From assembly GCA_029891345.1 (NCBI GenBank), contig CM057005.1:68457760-68521759 (forward strand): a stretch of 64,000 nucleotides of DNA. The letters run 5' to 3'. Positions 10,881 through 20,965 of this stretch are shown piece by piece. Origin of the DNA: Dryococelus australis (taxonomy: Eukaryota; Arthropoda; Insecta; Phasmatodea; Phasmatidae). The notes beneath the pieces are model-generated. The model made no database searches. It saw only the letters and a program-made list of their open reading frames with translations, and had not been told where the DNA came from. Position numbers and translations under genes: made by a program. The stretch's first letter is position 1. Each line of letters opens with the position of its first letter.

Positions 10881-11773
10881 CTTTAACAGTTATTGACACC
10901 TGTGCGAGATCCAAATCTAGACAGTCAATGGTTTTCATTTGCCCGACCTATTTTGTTGTTCCTCTTGACATTGGCTGAAGGAAAATTTCACCGCGGTTTA
11001 CCTTTAACTAAGAAACAAATGTAAGTTTGTACTTGAGCAACGTATTCAAGCATTTGAGTTATAATGCTACAGGTTAAGTTTCAGCTCTTACTCAACAAGA
11101 CATGGCGACTACCCAGAGTATCTAATTTTCTGTTCATATTATTCCACATTTTGTCTAGATCACCATCGAACGGGACCTATCAGATTACATAAACTTTCAA
11201 ATAATTTATCTTGGCCAATAGATATATATTTAATTGAAAGCTGTATTTACTATTATTTTAATAGATCAATTTCCCCATCAGAAGACTAATATTTATAAAT
11301 AAACATCTACCAAATGCTAAAATTCAGCGGTTGCTTTAACTCCTATGTGATGCTCTTTGGGTATTGAAAGTAAAACTGTTCAATTAAACATACAATCAAT
11401 TGAATTTATATTATTACAAGAAGATTGTGAAATACTGTTTATAAATAATGGAAACGGATACAGTGTCTTGAAACAAAAAGCAAGGGGACTTCTAAATATA
11501 CATGTGATATAATAATGAATACTGATAACATATCTGCGACGACATTGTTAATCGTCGTTTTATGCCTCCGAAGATATTATTTACAATGCGAGAAAAAAGG
11601 ACAATTAGGGTTTTATGGCCCAGAGTTACGCAGAGGTTAAAGACTAAAGAACTTCCCAATTATAACGTATCCCGAACCACTGACACCAACTCCGTGCTCA
11701 ATAATTTTCGAGTAATGCCGGAAATTGGATTTCGAAATGCTACTGGTTTGGTCCCCTCACCAAGAACAGTCAC
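10881..11773. other. Unassigned A+T-rich DNA
   Basis: No gene or repeat with clear ends. An 86-codon plus frame (11562-11822) runs into the next element's arm and is not recognised. Confidence 0.5.
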
Positions 11774-12936
11774 GATGATAAAGGGTGGTTACAAAGTCCC
11801 TATCCATGTGGGAAATCGCTAATATATCTTGATTTTGTTTTAGTTATTGGAACTGTTTATCATTGAAGAGAGGATAGCCGTGGTCCAGAGAGAGTTGTTT
11901 CACACGAATATGTAGGAAACCTGGCCCCACAAATGTGACCATTAGCCATCTCGTCAGCGAATTAAATTCCACACGGTGTGTTAAGGTCATATTTCTCTTA
12001 TTTTTATTTGGTTAGAGCTTTCGAAAAGTGCCCCTTAAATGCAGTTATTAGTTGTCACATCATTATAGTTTTCAAAATATGACACTCAAAAGTCAATTTC
12101 CCGAATTCTGCTGCATACTAGGCTTTGCTCCTAGATATTTTTTTCCAGACAACTTGCATTTAATGCAATCTGTATAGTGTGCAGAACATACTGATTCAGT
12201 ATGAGTGGGATTTATAAACAGGTGAGCGAGTATTTGTTGAAAATAGGGGTCAGGCTTGTTGTAAATATATTTTTGTTCATTCAAGCGAAGCGGTTAACAT
12301 TCATTTAATAAATAATTTAAACCATAAACTGTAGAGGAAGAGTTGTTTTTGTTCCTTTCGTAGCTTGTAACACAAATACAGTATGCCGCGCTTAGACTAA
12401 TTCTACACTTTGAACCTGCCTATATCACTCGTGTGTCGGAATTTGAGTGTTAAATTTTGAAAACTATTTATTAGACATTTAACAACTGTATTAAGGGGGT
12501 ATTTTTGGAAACCTCTCTCAGATAACCAAATTTAAAAAAATGACCTTGAGGACGAAGAGCGTTCAGCCAGGCCATCTGTACCTGAAGACAGGTGTAAAGG
12601 ATCCAGGAAGCTATTGAACGAAGCCCTCGTGTATTGAATCTGCGTCACAGACGAACGCATGATGTTCCACAACCCACTGTTTAGAAGATTTTACACTCCC
12701 TGTGTGGTTGAATTTGTTGACAAGATGGCGAATGGTCACATTTGTGGGGGCCAGGTTTCCTAAATCTTCGTGTGGAATCAGCTCTCACTGCATCGTACGT
12801 TTGTCCTCTCAGACGAGCGCGGATCACAGCTATCCTCTCATCAATGGCAAACAGTTCCAATACCTAAAACAAAATCACGATAATTTTAGCGATTTCCCAC
12901 AAATGGATAGGGACTTTATAATCACTCTGTATTAGG
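11774..12936. mobile_element. Long inverted-repeat element with transposase N-terminal scrap
   Basis: The left arm (about 11785-11965; tccctatccatgtgggaaa, then gaggatagccgtgg) is the inverse of the right arm (about 12705-12930). The outer ends resemble tacagagtgattataaag. Between the arms, 12540-12700 on the plus strand reads IQEAIERSPRVLNLRHRRT then VPQPTV. This fits the second helix-turn-helix of an IS630/mariner-type transposase, with stops. A second inverted-repeat element is nested inside. This is probably an internally deleted DNA transposon. Confidence 0.6.
12016..12517. mobile_element. Inner inverted-repeat element nested in 11774-12936
   Basis: Left arm ccccttaaatgcagttatta through gttttcaaaatatgacactc; the right arm at about 12425-12510 is its diverged inverse (actgtattaaggggg). 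Arms of about 90 bp flank some 300 bp of non-coding DNA. Confidence 0.6.
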
Positions 12937-12940
12937 TAAA

Positions 12941-13349
12941 GCCTGTCTGTGATAACGTGAGCACTATTAAAATCAACCCTAGAAAAAACGGCCCCGGCTC
13001 TGCCTGCATATATTTTAACGGGTACACTGAGTGGCATGCGCCCAGTAAAGTTGGTAACGATCTCTCGAAAGTAGTTCCATATCTTAACGTCAAATAAAAA
13101 GTGTTAGGTAACCATTTGTAATAACTTAAATTATATCTTTCCCTTTCTGCGTTTTTAATGCACACAAGTGTAAAAATAAGCAGAATTTTTAAATATTTAC
13201 TTTCCAAATAATTTTACAGTTTTATTTGACCGACGCATGAATAAACTAATAACAATATTAATTTTACATAAGGCGGAAGAATACATAAAGTGCATACAAG
13301 TAGATCTTAAGCAAGGCTTTCAAAAGCGCTCATTTTACCGTGAACAGCC
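12941..13349 (-). mobile_element. Family A element, full length
   Basis: Reverse orientation relative to the 4000 copy: starts gcctgtctgtgataacgtga, passes agtaaagttggtaacga and ends ttttaccgtgaacagcc before TA. It starts within a few bases of the preceding inverted-repeat element. Confidence 0.8.
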
Positions 13350-14404
13350 TATAGTGCACATGCCTGCTAGCAGTTAACAGTATCTGTGTGGCAATACTGA
13401 ACGGCTGTTTTTTCCCATTAGAACAGCATACATTAAGATAAGAGCTTTAAGATTAGGTACACTGCCCACGACTGTATACAAAGTTAAGCATAATAACGAA
13501 GCTCTTATAGCGCGCATTTCGTTGAATTAAAAGTAAGAAATGTCATTGCGGCAGTTCTTATGGCAATCCCCCAAACCCGACATGCGCAGAAAATAGCAGT
13601 GGTTGGTTGCTTGTTTTTAAAGGATCAAAGGACATTTTTCTCTGGAAACTTGTTTTTCTATGGCTCTGGTTACAGAAGTATTTTCAGTCAAGTTTAGTTG
13701 TGTTAGCTCACCTGATTCACATCCGGACGGCTGCACCAGGAATAATTTACGTGTTTCTCGTAACCATTATGGGGAAATGCCTATGTACTTCCTTAGAGTA
13801 GGACGAAAAGATTCTTCAACCACTACATTAAGATATTTACTGGCGTCTCTGCGTGAAATTAATATATTACATAAAGATGATTAATACAAATGTTTAATGC
13901 AACACAGAATATATTTCAAGTAAAAGTACACGAGATGTCCAACCTGAAAATCTGAATTCATTTGAACTTTTTCCCAAAATAAAACAAAACCGACAAAAGG
14001 TGACTGCGTCCACAAACTCGAGTTTCAGTAAAATTCCCGACACTCAGAAAGAGTCACAATATCAAAGTTCGCTCTACCCAGCTGGAAGAAATTGAAACCG
14101 CGAAGTGCAATGAAAAGATTTTAAAAGAGTAAAACCAGGATTCATTATCTGTAATAACGGTTTCACTAACTGATGTATAGTGAATTACTTAATTAATTCC
14201 TACCCTGTACGATATTATAAGCACGAACTTATTTTGTATTTAGCTAATACTATGCAAGTTTAAATAAAATTATTTAAATCGGAGCCGTTGTACACATAAT
14301 TTTGTGTATTCTACAGTGTACAGTTGACGAAACTAGGATGCAAACTAATTTCATGGTAGAATGTACCATTTTTAGAACGAATAATTAATAAACGAATAAC
14401 TGGT
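13350..14404. other. Unassigned DNA
   Basis: No gene or repeat recognised. Short frames at 13607-13884 overlap one another and have no family motif. Confidence 0.5.
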
Positions 14405-15171
14405 ATATACTGTTCTCGGTTACTTCCAACTTTCCTCGAAGACCTGCTAAAGATCTACTTTCAACATATTCCTCCGCCTCATACCAACAAAGCTTAACCG
14501 AGTATAGAAAATTACACCAAAGGGACAGCGCACCGGATTCGTGCGCACTCAAGGTAATGTTATTTTTCATAAGAACTATTTCATAATAGGCGTTAGTAAT
14601 GGTCGTTCATGATAAAGTGAGCACTTTTGAAGTCAACCTTTGAAAAATGTCACTCCCCCTGTCTGAATGTATTTTACGAGCACACAGACTGTCATGCGTC
14701 CTCTTTATATTGGTAACGACGAAGAGAAAAGTAGTTCCGTGTCTTAAAGCCGAATTAGAAGTATTATGAAAACATTTGAGAATACTGAGGTTATATTCCT
14801 ACTTCCTGTATTTTCTATGCACATGAATTAGAAAAATTGTCGAATATTTACTTTTCTAATACTCTCACAGTTTTACTTTACCGACGCATGAATAAAGCGA
14901 CCTGGCCCACGACAATGTTAATTTTACATATGGCGGAAGTATACGGAATGTATGTACACGTAGGGCGTCAGCTGGACTTTTAAAAGTGCTCATTTTACCG
15001 TGAACAGCCTTTAGCACGTCTATCCCCCCCCCCCCTGTTTTTATTCGTGTTAATTGTAAGTTAAATATAATAATTTATAGAAAAAATATAGGTAAAAGTT
15101 CACGTTGTAACATGGGGAGATTTTTCAAAGACATGATTTAAAAAGTGCGAATAAACCGCGAATGGACTATA
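14405..15171 (+). mobile_element. Family C element split by a family A insertion
   Basis: The left portion (tgttctcggttacttcc, then attcctccgcctcata) and the right portion (ttttattcgtgttaattg, then accgcgaatggactata) are contiguous parts of family C, separated by the A copy at 14601-15009. Removing the insert gives about 355 bp plus. Confidence 0.8.
14601..15009 (-). mobile_element. Family A element nested in family C
   Basis: Starts ggtcgttcatgataaagtga and ends cattttaccgtgaacagcc. The interior is more diverged than other copies (catgcgtcctctttatattg in place of the usual block). A C tract lies just beyond its right end. Confidence 0.75.
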
Positions 15172-16200
15172 GTTAATGTGTTTCCCAGCTGTCACTGCGC
15201 CAGCTGTTGTTGGGACTTTGCTCTGAACTGAGCCGATAACGAATACGTAATTAACGTTAAGTCATAAATTTCACTTATCTCTGTTTGCGCAACTTCCATT
15301 CGTGTTAATATGTCGGCTATGAGCATCTAAGGGCCGATTGATAGTGAAGAAAATGGGTGGCGTACTGTAATTCGATTTAAAAAAAAAAATGTCTCTTCGT
15401 AAGAAGTAAAGATGGCGCGCGTGAACGGACGTTGTGTTGTGCATATACGCACCACTAAGGATAAACAGTTATTTTCCAGTTCTTTCAAGCAGGCGGCGAA
15501 CTCTTGTATTCTAAGGAAAAAGTAGCCTTTATATACAATAAACCGCAATCATTCTTTAATGAGGTTGTAAAATATTATTTTAACTGTTGTGTATGTATTT
15601 TGCTACGAAGTATTAGAGAGCGAAAAGGAAAACAAATAAGTACATGCGAGCGGAGTAATCCCATGGACATGAGCGACTGTGCAGTATCTCAGAGCCCGCT
15701 GCACATTATGAAATGTTTCACCAGTTGTAATTCTAGATTAAAAAAAGCTCGAAAAGCACTACACTTAAAACGAAACTGCCAATGAAATACAAGATAGATC
15801 TGACTTAAGTTCGAAAAATTCTGTCGTCCGACGAGCAGTTTTTGATTAGAAATGATTTCTGTTTTCGTCGTGTCGTACGGCACGACACACAGAGTATACA
15901 ACCTTCCAAAATGAAATTGTATGGCAAGCCTTCCTTACAACGGCAAATACGCAGCTTAAAAGGAAAAAAAATTCTGAAAATTACCATGTTTAACTCTTAA
16001 AAATAACAATTTGACCTTTGTATGCATTAGCGATAACACTATTGCCATAATATATTCCAAATCTCCCGTCTACCCACCACCTTTCAAACTAGCGTGGTTA
16101 ATCGGCGCCTTCTAAATGGTTCCGAAAATTTCTACTCTTCGTGTCGCGTCAGTAAACTGTCGGGCTGTAAATTCGGGCAGTCACATCGAAAATATAAATG
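15172..16200. other. Unassigned DNA
   Basis: No gene recognised. Short frames at 15327-15548 and 15504-15785 overlap on opposite strands without family motifs. Confidence 0.5.
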
Positions 16201-16246
16201 TTGTGTCGTGATTGCTGTTTGTGTCGTGATTGCTGTTTGTGTCGTG
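16201..16246. repeat. 18-bp tandem repeat, about 2.5 copies
   Basis: The unit gtgtcgtgattgctgttt is repeated and then degrades into gtgtcgtgtcgtgctgtg. Confidence 0.8.
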
Positions 16247-16983
16247 TCGTGCTGTGTTTGTCGGGGCTGTGAGACTGTCGCATTGAAGCACGGTTTGATC
16301 GACAAAATCGCAGTCGCGACGACACGACGGAAGTAGATTCTATTTATACTTTTCATCGTGCCGGGTTGATTGGCGGTGCGCAGAGAATGCTAATACAACA
16401 TTGAAAAACCAAATTTCGTGCATTTTCCCTTTCTTTAGTGAATAATAAACAAATCAACTTTGCGCTGAAACCGCTTTTCTGTTTGTTTTTACAGGCTTTT
16501 ATTTAACTTACCATGTTACCGATGTTACTTACCATGACCGATGACAATGCAATAATATGGTGACAGCGACCTGGTTCTGCAGCCAGGATCATCTTCTCAC
16601 GAGGAAACTCCTCAATGGTTAATAATATTGACTCTAGTTTGGGCTCATTTGATTGCTCTTGATGAGACCTTTGGAGGTCGATTGTCAGTAAGGCCTGATA
16701 ATACATTCGGAAGGTTTGGGCTCATTCGACTACGCAAGTCGACCGTTTATTTAAATTTAGCTTGTATGTATATGGGTGTGTTTAGGCAAAATATTGCAAG
16801 TCGATTTTAAACCACTTCCTGTTATCCAATTGAGTTGAAATTTCGCATACATGTGTAGTTCCCATGACGATACATTTGAAGATACCATTGAGCTGATCTG
16901 ATGATGGGGCCGGAAGTTACAAGCTTTTATGTAAGTTCACGAATATTTACATATGTTAAACCACTTCCAGTTATCCAATTGAG
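16247..16983. other. Unassigned DNA
   Basis: No gene recognised. The phrases ttgggctcat and aaaccacttcc.gttatccaattgag each occur twice (about 16638/16708 and 16810/16960), suggesting old local duplications. Confidence 0.4.
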
Positions 16984-17031
16984 CTCTCAAGAGAGCGAGA
17001 GAGAGAGAGAGAGAGAGAGAGCTCGCAAGAG

Positions 17032-17085
<54 letters not shown>

Positions 17086-17092
17086 CGCGAGA

Positions 17093-17173
<81 letters not shown>

Positions 17174-17174
17174 C

Positions 17175-17221
<47 letters not shown>
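16984..17221. repeat. GA microsatellite with CTCGCGAG-type interruptions
   Basis: About 240 bp of GA repeats, broken by gagctcgcaaga or gagctcgcgaga near 17020, 17082 and 17170. The 113-codon Arg/Glu frame across it (16901-17242) is a by-product of the repeat. Confidence 0.95.
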
Positions 17222-17224
<3 letters not shown>

Positions 17225-18227
17225 AGTTGCGTCGTTATCTAGTGTATTAATGCTGGTTTTTCATATTACGTAACTATTACGTAACTATTGCATTTTGCAT
17301 AAATGTTTTAGTATGTTGGGGAAATTTTATGAGAAACTTCGATGTCTTGAAAATGTTGATTTAAATTAATTTCTCTCTTCTTATAGTAAATGTATCTAGT
17401 TTGGCCTCGTTGGACTTGTCACGACGAGTAATTTTATTGTTGTAGATGGTGACCAGGGTCTGTAGCAATGCACATTAACAGACATAAAGTTTGTCCCGAG
17501 ATATGCATTGCTACATAATATTACAAAAAAATTGGTGAAAGTGAAAAATAAAATAACTGTGAAAAAACTTTTGAAACTAAGTTTTTATTTATACAGGTAG
17601 TAAAAAGAGAAAAATAATTATAGTAGTTATACAATTTGTAGAACTTTTAAGATGTGGTCGAACAGCCATAAATTAATATGTTTGTATCGATTTGTATTTA
17701 GTATACAAAAGCAAAGTAATGCAGGGACAGATAAATGTACTAATATAGTGAAATTTAACAGTAATAAGCTTTTGGGAAAAAAAAAAAAAAAAAAAAAAAA
17801 AAAAGTGACGAAACTATTGGTTCGCCTACTATCCCAGCGGACTAAAAGTTGAGTCCTTAAATTCCTTCGTTAAAGTAAAAAGAATCATATCAACACGCAT
17901 AATGTAACATTGTATCGACATACTCTGTTAAGCTCAGAATTGCAATTCAGATATTTTTGGCCATTTCCCAAAAATTTGCAATTCTTTATAATTACAGAAC
18001 TGCATATGCATCTGCCAATGAAACAATCTGATGAATACTAGCATAACTATATTCAGTGCGGAGCATCAGTTTCATTTTCATTTTGCTGAACGATTTCACA
18101 CTCCATAAAAAGTGATCACTTCCAAACATTCTACAAATTAGCATATAAAGTTACCGACATAAATCATTAATTCATGAAATTTAACTACTGCCTCAAATAT
18201 TCCTGTTTCTCGGCCCAATATGCATGC
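17222..18227. other. Unassigned DNA with poly(A) tract
   Basis: A run of about 26 A lies at 17779-17804. No retroposon head was recognised upstream of it, so I do not call a SINE or processed pseudogene. No gene seen. Confidence 0.45.
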
Positions 18228-18688
18228 AAACAAACGCAAAATTCACATTTTCTCGTTATACCTTCTATAACATGGAGGTAAGTAGTAGGGAAGTAGGAGA
18301 CTTGCTTAAATTCGGAAGCCATTTAATTATTGGGACACACCCCCTCTAACTACCAAAACAAAGCGATTTTTTACTGGCTGTAGCTGTGTTATTGGCATGA
18401 ATTAAAATGTGTTTGGAAGAATTTTCACAATAACAGTGTTCTGAATATGGCGGCACAAACAGATCTTTAAAAAAATCAGTATAGAATCGCATTTCATAGT
18501 TAAGTGTACGATAAATATGCGTTTCTTTGTCACCTTTATTGGCAGCTCATAGTAACCATTAAACAATATGCTAGTTGGTACTAACTGTTATTTGGCTGAA
18601 TTTTACATATATTTCATAATTATTTAATAGCAATTAGATTTTTGTGTATTTGTTTCACTAAACTATTTAACAAAGTCACGTTTACTTA
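18228..18688 (+). repeat. Direct repeat flanking the Tc1 element, left copy
   Basis: This segment matches 20466-20965 in the same orientation, with substitutions and small indels. Shared blocks include actggctgtagctgtgtta, tagaatcgcatttcatagtt and gtttactta at its right end. Its right end coincides with the TA before the Tc1 left terminus. The identity of the repeat is unknown. Confidence 0.8.
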
Positions 18689-18949
18689 CAGCCACTCAAA
18701 AAAGTATCCATACACCCATAGTTTGTGCTCCAGGTTAATTATAAGGACAACTAAGCTGCAAGGTTACATTCATTTGCAAATCACATTACAGTACTGTTTT
18801 TTTCCCTTACACAAATATATAACACAACAACAAAACTATACATGAAACAATACCGAAATGTTTGTCGTCAACTCACAAAAGTATTCATACAGTGATAAAC
18901 GGAACACACTTGTGCATGCATACCCTTAGCACTGGTGATTGCCTCGAGA

Positions 18950-19965
18950 CGTCGCCGTCGTGGCATATGCCGCACCAACGCTGTGGTGTGTGCTGGGGAG
19001 ATTTTGGACCACTCTTCCACAAGCAGCCTTTGCAGAGCTTGATTAAAGGGCAGTGTTTCTATACCTGTTTGCCTAGATACTCCAACAAATGCTCCATGGG
19101 ATTGGCATCTGGGCTCTGTGGTGGGGTTAGACGCCGTCGTGGAGCATTATACAATAACCGCTCCGTTTCCATGGCAGTGTGCTTAGAGTTGTTGTCTTGA
19201 TGGAACAGAAAGACCCCTGCCATATCCAGCTTCTGCACACAACACACATATACTTGGTGGCATCCATAGCACCTTCAAAAAAAGCTACATTCCCACCCCC
19301 AGAAGATGCCATGCATCCCCAAACCATAACACTTCCTCCTCCATGTTTGACCGTAGGTATAATGTGTTGCGACTGCAATTCCGTGTTTTGCCTTCGCCAT
19401 ACCCACCATTTTCCATCCGAGTCGAATATATTAAAGTTTGACTCGTCGGAAAAAAATTACAGTATCCCACAATTTGTTAGGCCTATCATGGTACTCGTTG
19501 GCAAATAGCAGGAGTCCTTGTCGTCGGTTTATTGCAGAAACATGTGGTTTCTTCCTGGCTGCCCCAGCATATAAATTGGTATTAAATACATTTCTTAAAG
19601 CTTGAGTACTTACAGAGTGTTTAGATGATGCGATCTCTTCCGCCAAATATGCTGCACACTTCGGAATGGTTCTTTACGTGCCAAAGTGACAGAGTGTAAT
19701 CATTCGCGGCACGTAAGCACTTTTGGGCGCCTGGACCGTATTTTATTTTCTGTTGTGTCTGTTTCTTGGTACTTCTCCAGTATGGAACTGACAGTTCCAA
19801 AACAAACTGAGAGGGTTTTCGCAATCTCACTATAACTCCTGCCGTGTTTCTTCGCGTTGCATCACAGACAGTTCCCGTTTCTTGCACTCCATTCTGACCA
19901 CTACCTCTCACTACCACAACAGTCTGGCAAACTAATGTGTAGGGATCTCGTCTTTGTACGCACAA
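18950..19965 (-). pseudogene. Tc1-like transposase, frameshifted
   Basis: On the minus strand the order of a Tc1 transposase is seen across frames. The N-terminal helix-turn-helix reads GRSYSEIAKTLSVCFGTVSSI (about 19850-19790), then RSRRPKVLT. The DDE domain includes GGGSVMVWGCM (about 19340), FFEGAMDATKYM (19270), the second Asp in HQDNNSKHTA (about 19200) and PPQSPDANPMEHLLEYL (19130-19080). The third acidic position falls in the last of these. At least three frame changes and stops separate these parts, so the protein is non-functional. It would have been a nuclear transposase of about 340 residues acting on the 30-bp ends of this element. Confidence 0.85.
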
Positions 19966-20110
19966 CTGCTGGAGGTGAATAACATGGGCGTTTCTAGACC
20001 AAACAGGGTTACACCTGCGTTGTATGAATACTTCTTTTTTTTATTATCACAATTACATCTTTTCTATCGTGTGCTCGTCCTTCTCACGCTGGTGCGCTAT
20101 TATCTAAATG

Positions 20111-20340
20111 GGCAGTTCACGGTAAAGTGAGCACTTTTTGAAGCTGCTTCATCTGACAAAATAACAAATAAATACATTTAATTGTGGCCTCGGACTTTGG
20201 ATTTTGGGTATGGTGAATGTATACACTGTGTTTATTACTCACATGACAGGATTTACATTAACAAGTGGTGGAAGGATATAAATTGGCTGAAATAAAAAGT
20301 AACTAGGGCTTCAAAAGTGCTCACTTTACCGTGAACGGCC
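20111..20340 (+). mobile_element. Family B element nested in the Tc1-like transposon
   Basis: Ends ggcagttcacggtaaagtga and, inverted, gctcactttaccgtgaacgg. It lies between the transposase N-terminus and the right Tc1 terminal repeat, so it inserted after the Tc1 copy. Non-coding. Confidence 0.85.
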
Positions 20341-20465
20341 TATAGTACCACGGGCTGTGCAATTCCGCTTCTCTGGCTGCGTGCGGCTTGTGGCTTTACA
20401 GTGTCTCAAATATACATGCTAGGATTAAACGTGTGGGTGTATGAATACTTTTTTGAGTCACTGTA

Positions 20466-20965
20466 TATTAAAACAAATGAACGTTCATATTTTACTGCAA
20501 CATTCAATGCAATTGCGATCTCGTTATACCCTCTATAATACGGAGGTAAGAAGTAGGGGAGCAGAAGTCTTGTTTAAATCCGGAAGTCATTTGATTTTTG
20601 GGACACACCCCTCCGACTACCAAAACAAATCAATTTTGTACTGGCTGTAGCTGTGTTACTGGCGTGGATTAAAATGCGTTTGGACGAATCTTCACAATGA
20701 CACCGTGTTTTGAATATGGCTGTACAAATATACTTAAAAAAAATCTGGATAGAATCGCATTTCATAGTTACGTGTACGATAGATGTGCGCGGTTTTTTTT
20801 TTTTTTTTTTTTTTTTTTGCAGTTCGTAGTAACAATTGCACAAGATGTTCGTTGCCACTAACAGTTATTTGGCCGAAGTTTACATATATTTCATAATTAT
20901 TTAATTGCAATTAACTTTTTGTGTATTTGTTTCGCTATCCTGTGTAATAAAGTTCTGTTTACTTA
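20466..20965 (+). repeat. Direct repeat flanking the Tc1 element, right copy
   Basis: Matches 18228-18688 in the same orientation; it begins right after the TA at the Tc1 right end and finishes at gtttactta. It holds a T run of about 26 bases (20792-20818) absent from the left copy, which there reads tttctttgtcacctttatt. Confidence 0.8.

Larger units (their letters stand above)
18689..20463 (-). mobile_element. Tc1-like DNA transposon with recognisable ends
   Basis: The terminal inverted repeats of about 30 bp are nearly identical: cagccactcaaaaaagtat at 18689 and, inverted, tacttttttgagtcactg ending at 20463. They are flanked by TA at 18687-18688 and 20464-20465, the Tc1/mariner target duplication. 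The minus strand encodes a decayed transposase. A family B element sits in its 5' non-coding part. Total length is about 1.78 kb including that insert. Confidence 0.9.

Noticed and set aside
16901..17242. 113-codon Arg/Glu-rich open frame
   Set aside because: It is a direct translation of the GA microsatellite.
17779..17804. Processed pseudogene or SINE ending in the poly(A) run
   Set aside because: No recognisable head, promoter box or target duplication upstream.
18228..20965. LTR retrotransposon reading of the two direct repeats
   Set aside because: The intervening DNA is a Tc1-like element with its own inverted repeats and TA flanks; there is no gag, pol, primer site or polypurine tract.
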